From NCBI GenBank assembly GCA_030278955.1, contig JAOANR010000011.1, forward strand, positions 27,780,403-27,844,402: a DNA stretch of 64,000 nucleotides, given 5' to 3'. The position numbers and the translations under genes are program-made. The stretch's first letter is position 1. Each line of letters opens with the position of its first letter. Shown here piece by piece: positions 55,145-64,000 of this stretch. Under the pieces are notes generated by a model, which had not been told where the DNA came from, searched no databases, and saw only the letters and a list, made by a program, of their open reading frames with translations. This DNA is from Hygrophila difformis. Lineage: Eukaryota > Streptophyta > Magnoliopsida > Lamiales > Acanthaceae.

Positions 55145-56213
55145 ATGCAGAAAGGATATATGCTTTATGCATGCTATATCCATAACCTCAAGTCAAAGGA
55201 GAATAAAATTGATGACATTCCAGTAGTGAGGGAGTATCCAGATGTATTCCCAGAAGAAATCCCTGGCATGCCGCCTGAACGTGAAGTCGAGTTTACAATC
55301 AATCTACTTCCCGGAACAGAACCTGTATCTAGGAGCAACTCGAGGAATTATTACAAAAGGGGTATATACGACCTAGCACATCGTCGTGGGAAGCACCAGT
55401 CTTATTCGTCAAGAAGAAAGATGGAGGGTCTTTGTATCAATTATAGAGGTTTAAATCAGGTAACGGTTAAAAACAAAATACCTGTTACCTAGGATTGATG
55501 ATCTTTTTGATCAACTTAAAGGTGCAACAGTGTTCTCCAAGATAGATTTGCGATCCAGTTATCATCAACTGTGAATCGCTGAAAAGGATATTCCGAAAAC
55601 TGTGTTCAATACACGTTATGGACATTACGAATTTACAGTGATGTCCTTTGGGTTAACAAATGCTCCATCAGTATTCATGAATCTCATGAATGATGTGTTT
55701 CGAGAATTGTTATATCAATGTGTAGTCATTCATCGACGACACTTGATCTATTCAAAGAGCAATGAAGAGCATGAGCAACACTTGCATCAGGTGCTAAAGA
55801 CATCAAGGAAACACCAACTCTATGCCAAGTTGTCCAAGTATGACTTTTGGCTAGAAAAAATAGCATTTTTAGGCCATGTTGTATCAGCTGATGGAGTTTC
55901 TGTTGACCCAGCAAAAATATCAGCAATCACCGAGTGGCCTACGCCTACTAATCAAACAGAAATGAAAAGTTTTCTTGGGCTGGCTGGATACTACAGGAGG
56001 TTCGTCAAGAACTTTTCCAAAGTTGCACGACCCCTAACTCAACTTCTGAAGAAAGGCTTGAAGTAGGAATGGACATAAAAGTGTTAATCATCATTTCAAG
56101 AGTTAAAGAAACGCTACACCACAGCACCAGTTTTTACATTGCCAACAGAAAATGGAGGTTTTGAAGTGTATAGTGATGCTTCAAAAGAGGGGCTAGGGTG
56201 TGTTTTAATGCAG
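55145..56213 (+). pseudogene. gypsy-2 reverse transcriptase and start of RNase H
   Basis: GYMLYACYIHNL and [20 protein letters not shown] are followed by a short deletion and frameshifts around 55330-55440. [15 protein letters not shown] and [11 protein letters not shown] then lead to a TGA near 55572. [18 protein letters not shown] is intact. The catalytic FIDD region near 55730 is split by indels, so no frame reads through it. [18 protein letters not shown] and FEVYSDASKEGLGCVLMQ follow, the latter being the first RNase H strand with its catalytic Asp. The match to gypsy stops exactly after that Gln. Confidence 0.87.
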
Positions 56214-56756
56214 GCGGAAGGGTTGAAGGCATATGGAGAGCTGCAAGAGACAATTATACCCGACAAGGGGTTTGAGCCAAATGCACCGACACAACCAACT
56301 GTCGATTTCTGGAGAACACAGCATAAATGGGAGGAATTTCTATTGCATCACGGGGAACCAGGCTACGTGGAACTTACAAGAGAATTTTTCTGCAATATTG
56401 ATGAAGGGACAATGACAACTTGGGTCAGGGGGCGCACCATTGATATTTCACCAGAATACTTGAACAGGTTCCTTGGCACAACATATCACCCCAATGAAAC
56501 CTCAAAGGACGGGATTTTAAACAAAAGGGGTAAGACAAAGAGAAGTCCCACCTATAAAGTCACGACATTTTATGCCACAGAACTGAAACTAGAGTTCATG
56601 GCCACATATGAATTCTTTATGGCTAGAATCAAACCAAGCTCGCACCCACAAACTACTTTTGGGAGTATCCTAATGGGGTTTGCAAAGCTGTGGCATGGTC
56701 TGAAATTGAATGTGGGCCAGCATGTTTTTGAAATTATGACCACCAGGATCCAGTAA
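56139..56756 (+). CDS. In-frame fusion: gypsy-2 RNase H start to Athila-B accessory protein
   Basis: The 205-codon open frame begins in gypsy RNase H (FEVYSDASKEGLGCVLMQ, residues 7-24) and passes at residue ~25 without a break into a different protein. That protein has IIPDKGFEPNAPTQPTVDFW, LTREFFCNID, TTWVRGRTIDISPEYLNRFL and RSPTYKVTTFYATELKLEF. The second part is the Athila-type plant transposon-protein domain, usually downstream of pol in that lineage. The frame ends at TAA 56754-56756, after which the same frame continues to resemble the protein up to the C tract. This is a rearrangement product; nothing shows that it is expressed. Confidence 0.7.
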   Translation: MPTENGGFEVYSDASKEGLGCVLMQAEGLKAYGELQETIIPDKGFEPNAPTQPTVDFWRTQHKWEEFLLHHGEPGYVELTREFFCNIDEGTMTTWVRGRTIDISPEYLNRFLGTTYHPNETSKDGILNKRGKTKRSPTYKVTTFYATELKLEFMATYEFFMARIKPSSHPQTTFGSILMGFAKLWHGLKLNVGQHVFEIMTTRIQ

Positions 56757-57550
56757 AAACAAGCCCTATGTTATCCTAACCTTATCAGAATGATGTGCCT
56801 GGATCAAGGGGTCGACTTGACCGAATTTTCTGGACATGCTACAGTGGGACAGAACCCCCCCCCCCCCCCCCCCCCATTCAAGTCCCGTATATGCTAAGCC
56901 AAGAGAGAATCACTTACACCCTTCATCGCCTGCCCAAGGACTCTGATTTGCAATCATCTTTCATATCTGGTGAAGAAGCACCATCCTTTCAGATTAGATC
57001 TTCAGTGCCACTACCAGCCCCGAAAAGGAGAATGAAGTCCCGTACTGAGGCGGGAACTTCAGCACAGCGAACAGAAATTCCTTCATTGGAGCCGGTGGAA
57101 GATAGCCCGAGTCAAATCCCTCCTCCAGCCCCACAACCAAGAGCACAATCTTCGCAACCTCCTCCTCAAAGCCAGAATGTTTCTCAGCATCTCGCCGACT
57201 CTCATGTGCTGGAAATAGTGATCAACATGAGCAAGACAATCACTGACAGCATAAAGACGTTGGCGAATGTTATAATAGTGGGAAAGGAGGACGAGAAGAG
57301 AGAGAAAGTTGAAGAGATGAAAAGATTGGAAGAAGAAAGAGCGGAAGCAAGGAAGAGAGAGGAAGACTTCAGGATGATGCTACTGGAAAGGGAAGAGAGG
57401 CAGCACAGAGAGCATTTGGAAAGAGAAGAAAGGCAGAGGAAGAAGCTGGACACAACTTTGAACAACCAAGCTCAACTTTTACAAGCGCTAATCGCCCAGC
57501 TTCCAAAGCCGCCCCCACCTTTGACAGGCAGTACTGAACCTTCAACTTAG
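56757..57550 (+). pseudogene. Athila-B accessory protein, C-terminal part with coiled coil
   Basis: After the TAA at 56754 the same frame continues (MMCLDQGVDL) to a run of 21 C (56855-56875), where it is lost to the frame used downstream. From the Pro run on, VPYMLSQERITYTLHRL and a Pro/Ser-rich linker (PPAPQPRAQSSQPPPQ) lead to a long charged coiled coil, about residues 165-235 of the downstream frame (KREKVEEMKRLEEERAEARK, EREERQHREH). It ends PPPLTGSTEPST. A C-terminal coiled coil would suit multimerisation. The protein's function is not known. Confidence 0.65.
56855..56875 (+). repeat. Run of 21 C
   Basis: Uninterrupted poly(C) encoding a Pro run. It sits exactly where the reading frame changes, so its length decides the frame. 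Confidence 0.9.
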
Positions 57551-59208
57551 CCAGAGAAGAAAGATTGTGTCTTAATTGATCATATCTATTCGAGTTAAAT
57601 GTATACATATTACTTGAGAATTTCTATATTTAGTGATTGTTCACTCAGACTGTATAAGAAATCTCCTGTAAACGATGTAATTTATCGCGTTCCAAAAAAT
57701 GGAACTTCATTTTGAGGTTCAAAACATTTTAAGAAAAGATGTCTGTCACTCCGAGATGAATAAGTGATTGTCAAGCCAAAAACAAAACTGCAACATGCTC
57801 CGCATATGGGCAGTGTCTCTTTTACTGCTTTAAATTAAATAACCAGCAAAAGCATGCAAAATCTGCACCTAAATTCAGAAGTTGAATTTAGGTTTATGAT
57901 TAAATTTCCAAACTTTTAAATTGGAATAATATAATTAAAGACATGCATGAAATGAATTCTTGAGGTTTTGAGCTATAAAAATTTAATGATATAATAATCA
58001 TCTTGTTGGGTAATAAATCTTCATGTTGAACATTTTGATTGGATAAAGTGTTAGAACTAAGCTGAGATTAAAATTAAGATAGTGTATGACATGAATCAAT
58101 CAAACCCTATAAGATCTGAGCCATGAGTCATTTTCACTCATTATTTTCTTTGTTGTGTGAAAATCATTTTAATTGAAGGACACTAGAACTTGCGATTGGG
58201 ACCGATTCAAGATCATGCCACATACCAAAAATCGAGCATGTGATCGAGGCACCTAGAAAAATCCAAATTTTGGCCTTCGTTTGAATTCCAAACTCAAAAA
58301 TATTTTCCCTTTATGATTAATCACTCTGAGCCTTTAAGCCTAATTCTTCTTTGAAGCCCACTATATTACTCCTACCCTTATAAAAAGACCAAGAAAATCA
58401 AACCCAAATGTGCAAGAATAAATTTTATCAAGGCATTATTATTTATGATCTTCATAAAATCATCAATCGGGTTTCAAAAATCCGATGAAAAAAAAAAGAG
58501 AGAGAAGAAGAAGAAGAAGAAAAAGTTGAGTTCCATTCAAAAACAATAAATTGAAAATGACAAAGCAGATTAGACATAGTCTAATGTCATGCAATAGAAA
58601 AAGAAAAGCAAAAGAAAGATAGAAATATATTGATGATCATAAATTTTTAAAATAAAAATATGCCAAGTTATGATAAAATAAATTCTTGCCATGTTTTAGC
58701 CCAATAATTCATTTCCATATCAAATGTTACAACCGTATACCCCGTTATAACTCTTGAATAAGACATCGGGATCTCGATTCAAAGAAATGAGCCGGTGGCG
58801 AGTTAGTCTAATTGCAAGCTTATGGGATAATTTAATTGAATTCGATTATGAGCGTTCATGATTAAAAGCCAACTTTGAGAGTGTGTGAATTTTACATTTA
58901 TACTATATGTGAGGCTCTCCTTGCTTAATAGATGTTCATGTCATGCCTTCATTCTAAATAAACCGTTGAGTTTTTCAAACATGATATTCATGAAGGGTTG
59001 ACAATAATGACTGATTCGTATGCCCGAATAAGTGAGAAATATCATTTCATTAAATATTGCAATCAAGGGAATTTAATACTTGTAGTTTTTTATTGTCTTA
59101 TCCTAATCCAAAAACAATGAGATTTATGAAGCCACGAAAATGAATTGAATATGCAGAGTCCAAGTTCTTAGGAACACTGACTCTTACTTCTCGGGGACGA
59201 TCAGTATT
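57551..59208 (+). other. Athila-B 3' non-coding region
   Basis: No gene. It corresponds to 26258-27700 of Athila-A reversed (for example ACATGCATGAAATGAATTC and CCATGAGTCA-type blocks). A GAA-rich microsatellite lies at 58498-58524. Confidence 0.75.
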
Positions 59209-59222
59209 AAATGAGAGGATGT
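59209..59222 (+). promoter_or_regulatory. Athila-B polypurine tract
   Basis: AAATGAGAGGATGT followed by TGATAATGGCC; it differs from Athila-A by one base. Confidence 0.85.
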
Positions 59223-59507
59223 TGATAATGGCCAAAACTATCCATTATTTTCAATCCATTTTCGTGTCTGATACGGACGTTTTGATCTCATTCCGGTCTT
59301 ATTTAAATGAGAAAGCAAGTGAATTGGATAGATTATGTATGTTTGTAAAAATAATAAGCTGGTAATGAAAAATACAAAATATGTAATTTTATTACATTTT
59401 TGTATTAGAAAAATCCAAAAATATGAGGAAAAGAAAAGAAAAGAAAAAGGAATGAAAAATATGGGAAAAGAGATGAAAAACCCACAAAAATATACACTTT
59501 GATGTAA

Positions 59508-59859
59508 TTACGACGCTATCCATGTACGACGCTAAGTTTGGCTCACGTCGCACATGGTGGCTAGCGTCGTAAGATTTGCAGGAACAAAGGACTGAAGGCA
59601 TATGGAGAATGACGACGCTAGCCAGACCTACGACGCGAAGCATGGCCCACGCCGTAACTAGGCTAGCAACGTAAGATTCACAGGGAAGTAGGACGCAAGA
59701 CCAATGAGTACGACGTGATCCAAGCTTCACGTCATACGCATGGTTCACGTCGTCATAGAAGACTCACGTCGTAGGTTGTTCAGGTAGGGACAAGTTGTGT
59801 TTCCGAGTTGAGGCTTACGATGTGAGACAAGTCTCACGTCGTAGAAGAGGATCACGTCG
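59508..59859. repeat. Athila-B palindrome array 1 (continues at 62555-62586)
   Basis: About four units with the same outer/inner plan as in Athila-A but half-sites TACGACGCT and AGCGTCGTA. The first unit has perfect outer arms TTACGACGCTA (59508-59518) and TAGCGTCGTAA (59562-59572), with inner sites at 59525-59533 and 59545-59550. The last unit is split by the solo LTR. Confidence 0.88.
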
Positions 59860-62554
59860 TGTAATACCCGAGAATTTTGCCACATAAAATAAATAAATAA
59901 ATAATAAAGAAAACATAATAAATAAATAAAGAATCATAAGAAATGAGAAATGGAATTTAAATTAAAAAGGAATCAAAGTTCCGAGAACCCGGGAAGCCGA
60001 AGACAATTTAATCAAATAAATGGTTACACGGGAACCCAACATCGATGGACTCAATAACTCGAGTCCAAATGTAAATTTAGATCCGAATAAAATTAAGATA
60101 GGGAATGGGAGCCCGAAGATAGCCCGGAAATCGGAGCCCGAGAACATAGAGGGATGGAAGCTCGAAAAAGAGGAGAAAAGACCCGACGGATCGCATGACC
60201 CGCCCGGACCGAAGTCCAGGCGGAGTCCGCGCGGTGGCCGCGCGCTGTTTGGCCTAAAGGCGCGCCAACCCCGCGCCACTCGACAGAAACGGCTGTTGCG
60301 AGATTCTCTCGCCCGAATCCGGATTTTCCGACCTTCGGTTGCTTTCCTTCGGCTCAAGACACTTAGGGGCAGACTTTGGACGTCCCCTAGGTCTTGCACA
60401 TCTATAAATAACCTTCTTAATCAATCCGTAACACTTTCAAAACCCTACGAAATCTCTCTACACATCAAACCCTAATTCCGTAGTCGTCGAAGGCACGAAG
60501 GCAAGAGAGGAGACTGTCTTGGAAGAAATTTGGGGTCTTCTATCGTCGTGGTAAGATCCGATCTATTCCTTTTTTCCATTCTCGATTCGAAAACGAATCC
60601 TAACCTCATCCTTTTTCCATTCTACACCCCGATCCGGATCGAGAGCGAAGAACTCGACGGAACCGAGGAGATAAACGGTGGACTGGAAGCCACGCCTCCG
60701 AATCGACGAGTCGGGACAACCGTGAATCTATAAGTTAATACTTACATGGTTTGGGAGAATTAAAATTCACTTGATCTAAAGATTTGAATCAAGAACGTAA
60801 AATCTGTCCCAACTAAAATCCTTACGGCGCAGTGTTTTTGCACGATTTTTCCAAACCCTTAAAACTGTTCAAACGAGAAAACTTAAAACACAAAAAACGT
60901 TCTTAAGACATAGATCTATCTTGTGTAAAAATTTTATAATTTTTCATCGTGTTTTGATATTCGAAAACGACCGCAAACAAACCTGCCTTCGACTTAGATC
61001 TTGAAACGGTGATAGATTCTTAATCCGAACTTGAGGTTGATTTTTACCTTAGATCTAGACCGATTTAGGATTGGTGTTAAACATAAGAATTATAGATCTA
61101 TACGTTATGAATACTTCCGTAAATTTTTGGAATTTTTCGTTGAGATTTGATATCCGAAATCGACCCCGAACCGATCTGTTCTAAATTTAGATCTTAAAAT
61201 CTTGACAGAATTTTAGTCCGAACTTGTAGACGTTTTTGACAATAGATCTAGACCGATTCAGAACTTTAGTCGAACATGAAAGTTGTAGATATATCTTAGG
61301 TATCTCCCTGTAATTTTTCATCAAATTTGGAGTTAGTTTGCTATGGTAGATCTTAAAATCTTAAAACTGGTGTTGAAATTTTCGGACAGATTATCATCCT
61401 GTTAAAAATTGACGTTTTTCACTTACTTCCGTATCTCGGATCGAAAAACTTAAAACATGAAACTTGTTTATCTCCGTGTTTTCGAGTCACTGGTCAAATT
61501 TCAGAATTTTTAGACTTAAAACCGATTTTTAGTAAATTTTGGAGTAAACTGTGGTTTTGACCAAGTCAAATCTTGAAAATCTTGTTGAAAATGATTTTAA
61601 ATGATATCGGAGCGAATAGCGTCCTGAAATAGTATATTTTGAGAAACTTACTAAATTTAGGAAATTGATCTTTCGAAACAAAGAAAAGATTAAAACATTG
61701 TGGGTTATGACTAAGCTGGATACTGTCAATGTTCTCTACAGCTTGGGACATAAGAGCCCAAGTGTATGTCTAGTGGACGTAAGAGCCCTAGCGAAATATT
61801 GATCGTATGGCTAGCGGACGGGATAACCCTATTAAAGATCGACCATGATACTTGTGGACATAAGAGCCCAAGCGTAAGGCTGGCAGACATAAGAGCCCTA
61901 GCGATGGTGATCTCTAAAAGAAATGAAACGAGGAGTTTATGAGAATTCCGAATTAAATCCGTATTAAGTTGTGCTTTTAAATTTATGTCAATTTATTTAA
62001 TTACTTTGCAAGCTTTATTTATGATCTTATGGAATCACTGTCTTTTAAATTATGCAATTAAATTACTGTTAGATAAATAAATTAAATTATGGGGTGTTAT
62101 GCACATGTTTTCTTTAAATCTAATTAATGGCTTTGAAACCCCATAATCATGTATGTGTTAACTTACTCAGCAAGTTTTTGCTGACCAAACCATGTTTTTT
62201 CCTTTTTCTTTCAGAGCCGAAGAATATGCATCATCATATGCATACATGGGGATTTTGGGAAATACATTATTTTTAAATGTTGCGTTAGACTAGAAATTGC
62301 ATCTGTTTAACCCGTATTTTTGGGCATGTTGGCCCTATATTTAAACTTCGTTGCATTATATATGTAAATATTATTTTCCGCTGCAACTGTAATGATATTA
62401 TTTTCAAGCTATATTACAATGGGCTGTTTGAATTTTTTAAATTCTGAAAAACCATAGCATTGCATCTCTTTAGCAAGCTCGGAGAAATCGTGTCTTGCTA
62501 GGGAGGTGTGGCGGTGACATCCCGACCTGGGTTATCAAAAACCGGGGTATTACA
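59860..62554 (+). mobile_element. Solo LTR of the gypsy-1 chromovirus family
   Basis: Runs from TGTAATACCCGAG to GGGGTATTACA, 2695 bp, with target duplication CGTCG at 59855-59859 and 62555-62559 and no internal region. It is collinear with the gypsy-1 LTRs but clearly diverged in the middle, so it derives from a related, separate insertion. TATAAATA lies at 60403-60410. Solo LTRs arise by recombination between the two LTRs of one element. Confidence 0.95.
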
Positions 62555-62716
62555 CGTCGTGCATGAGGTCTCACGTCGTCAAGAGGCCAGATTCAAATTC
62601 AAGACTTGATGGGCCCATGAATGGTCACTTCACAACATTCTCAATTCTTGAAGGCAAGACAGGCAGTTCTTGATGTGTGTGTTAGGTAGTTAGCTTAGTT
62701 AGGTTCCTTTTTTGTA

Positions 62717-62905
62717 CTCCCTCCGTCCCACTCCAAGTGTCTTGTTACTGTTGGGCACGGGAATTAAGGTAGAGTTGGTTTGTGAGTATATGGTGGGGTC
62801 CACATAGTTGTTGGAGGGAAAATTATTTCTATTTATTGAAAGAAGACATTTGTAATGGGACATCCAAAAATAGTAAGTAGGACATTTGGAATGGGACGGA
62901 GGGAG
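62717..62905. mobile_element. Stowaway MITE in the Athila-B LTR
   Basis: Ends CTCCCTCCGTCCCACTCC and GGGACGGAGGGAG, TA on both sides (62715-62716, 62906-62907), 189 bp. Confidence 0.93.
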
Positions 62906-63045
62906 TATTATTTACATTATGCATGTAGTTTAGCTTAGATTAGTGTTTCTTTGTGCTATTTACTTAGGTAGCCAGCTTCATATATAATTTTTCTTTTGTT
63001 TAAACACTTTTTAGGGTTTGAAACACTCAAATAATGGGTATTATC

Positions 63046-63560
63046 TAGAGCTGTAAACGAGCCGAGCCGAACCGAGCTTCAAGTGTTTGAGCTCTGTTCG
63101 TTAAGCTTAACGAACGAACACGAACCGAGCCAAAAATCTTAACGAGCCAATTTTCATGTTTGAGCTCTGTTCGTTTAACCTTACGAACGAGCTAATAACG
63201 AACGAACACGAGCCTAGTCGAGCTTAGTTAACGAACTATTTATTTTATTAATAAATTTATTTGTTTTAGAATGAAATTAGGTATGAAAATGTAATATATA
63301 TTGTAATATAATTTATTAGAGAAATGTGAAATTAATAAAAATGAAAAATAGAAAGAACAACTAGATGAAATTTTTATTTTTTATAATATATATTCAATTA
63401 AAAAAGAATTCCGAACTGTTCGCGAACTTAACGAACGAACACACAAACAAAATTATGTGTTTGAGCTCGGTTCGTTTAATTTACCGAACGAGCTGTTAAC
63501 GAACGAACACGTGTCGAACCGAGCTCAGCTCACGAACTGTTTGTTCTATTTACAGCTCTA
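63046..63560. mobile_element. hAT-type MITE with GAACGAAC repeats in the Athila-B LTR
   Basis: The ends TAGAGCTGTAAA and TTTACAGCTCTA form a perfect 12-bp inverted repeat. The 8-bp target duplication GTATTATC (63038-63045, 63561-63568) is perfect. The subterminal parts consist of AACGAACGAACACG, GAGCCGAGCCGAACC and GTTCGTT words in both orientations around an AT-rich core. Confidence 0.93.
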
Positions 63561-63945
63561 GTATTATCACACCATTTTTGAATATATGGGAAGTTAATCA
63601 CAAAAAGAGTCCCAAATCATGAAATGGTAAATGTTCCATGGATCTTTAATGCTATATTTTGATTCCTGACCATTGGTCCTTCTTTTGTGTTTCTTGTTAT
63701 TTCGTGTTTGTGTTCATTTTATTTTGGTCATTAAAATGGATGTTAGTGTGAGTATTAACCTTAATGGGGATTCATTTAGATGCTTAACTAGTTTTTAGCT
63801 TAGATTATTGGAATTATGTCATGTTGCTTGGTTTACATTCTGTTTCAGCTTCCATTTTGTCAAATAGGTTAGATTATTGAACTCTTGATGGTTGATAATT
63901 ACATAAACTGCATGAGCATGACCATTTGTGCATTCTGTAGCATTT

Positions 63946-63993
63946 ACGACGCTAAACGCCCTACGACGCTAGCCAAGTTGGCGTCGTAGGGAT
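63946..63993. repeat. Athila-B palindrome array 2 (start; cut by window end)
   Basis: TTTACGACGCTAA, CTACGACGCTAG and GGCGTCGTAGG, the first unit of the downstream LTR array. It carries the Athila-B half-site, not that of Athila-A. Confidence 0.75.
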
Positions 63994-64000
63994 GGTTTAA

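Larger units (their letters stand above)
17334..56213 (+). mobile_element. Ty3/gypsy chromovirus gypsy-2 (interrupted, 3' truncated in window)
   Basis: The 5' LTR starts TGTAATACCCACG at 17334 and ends GGGGTGTTACA at 52742, split by the insertion of gypsy-1 at 21172-51906. An initiator tRNA-Met primer site, gag, protease, reverse transcriptase and the start of RNase H follow, all with many stops. At about 56213 the element is joined to Athila-B sequence; integrase and the 3' LTR are not in the window. That the two LTR pieces belong together is supported by the TAACT duplication of gypsy-1 and by the continuous landmark order compared with complete LTRs of the same class. Confidence 0.8.
56214..64000 (+). 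mobile_element. Athila-type element Athila-B, 5'-truncated, plus strand
   Basis: Its 5' LTR, gag and pol are absent; it begins abruptly inside the accessory ORF. The 3' non-coding region (57551-59208), purine tract and LTR start match Athila-A in reverse orientation. The 3' LTR begins at 59223 and continues past the window end. It holds a solo chromovirus LTR and two MITEs, so it is older than those. Confidence 0.85.
59223..64000 (+). repeat. Athila-B 3' LTR (interrupted, runs off the window)
   Basis: The start TGATAATGGCC and the next ~280 bp align with the Athila-A LTR start, including the AAAAGAAAAGAAAAGAAAAAG block. After the insertions, CCAAATCATGAAATGG (near 63613) matches the Athila-A LTR beyond its TATA. 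Two palindrome arrays are at the positions expected from Athila-A. Confidence 0.85.

Noticed and set aside
1..64000. tRNA and rRNA genes
   Set aside because: Only tRNA-derived primer-binding sites were seen; no cloverleaf with A and B boxes or rRNA core sequence was recognised by eye.

Overview
This window is nuclear DNA of a flowering plant, most likely a eudicot; the species cannot be named from the sequence. It is built almost entirely of transposable elements nested in one another. No intact single-copy host gene, rRNA, tRNA or CRISPR array was recognised. The plant assignment rests on plant-specific retrotransposon lineages (Athila, a chromovirus of Tekay/Del type, a Sirevirus-like copia), Stowaway, CACTA and hAT-type MITEs, tRNA-Asp and initiator tRNA-Met primer sites, and CT-rich plant-type leaders.

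Layout. 1-1824: 3' end of a LINE with an RNase H domain and poly(A). 1825-3912: AT-rich DNA with two chromovirus LTR ends. 3913-6384: four DNA transposons nested one inside another, ending in a CACTA element. 7736-16561: a complete but decayed Ty1/copia element on the minus strand (TSD GTACA) with an extra ORF after pol and a MITE in one LTR. It sits next to a Helitron helicase-like fragment (16657-17333). That fragment is cut at 17334 by the 5' LTR of a Ty3/gypsy chromovirus (gypsy-2). Inside this LTR sits a second chromovirus (gypsy-1, 21172-51906, TSD TAACT). Inside the 5' LTR of gypsy-1 sits an 18.7-kb minus-strand Athila element (Athila-A, 21604-40310, TSD GAGAT). Gypsy-2 resumes at 51912, and its RNase H region is fused in frame at about 56213 to the 3' half of a second Athila element (Athila-B). 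The 3' LTR of Athila-B starts at 59223, runs off the window, and holds a solo gypsy-1-type LTR (59860-62554, TSD CGTCG), a Stowaway MITE and a hAT-type MITE.

Nearly all element genes are broken by stops and frameshifts; most, though not all, of the stops look like C-to-T decay. The longest unbroken frame is the Athila-A RNase H-integrase (592 codons) with its DD35E residues in place.

The most unusual feature is a set of arrays of nested, CpG-rich palindromes in the Athila LTRs. Each unit carries four half-sites: an outer inverted pair around an inner inverted pair. In Athila-A one array lies just upstream of the LTR TATA box, one lies downstream in the LTR, and a third lies upstream of a TATA-like box in a third, internal LTR-like module. 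That module precedes a captured F-box-like gene fragment. In Athila-B two of these array positions can be seen, but every half-site there has a different sequence. This looks like concerted change of a binding site across separate arrays and is the best candidate in the window for an undescribed regulatory system.
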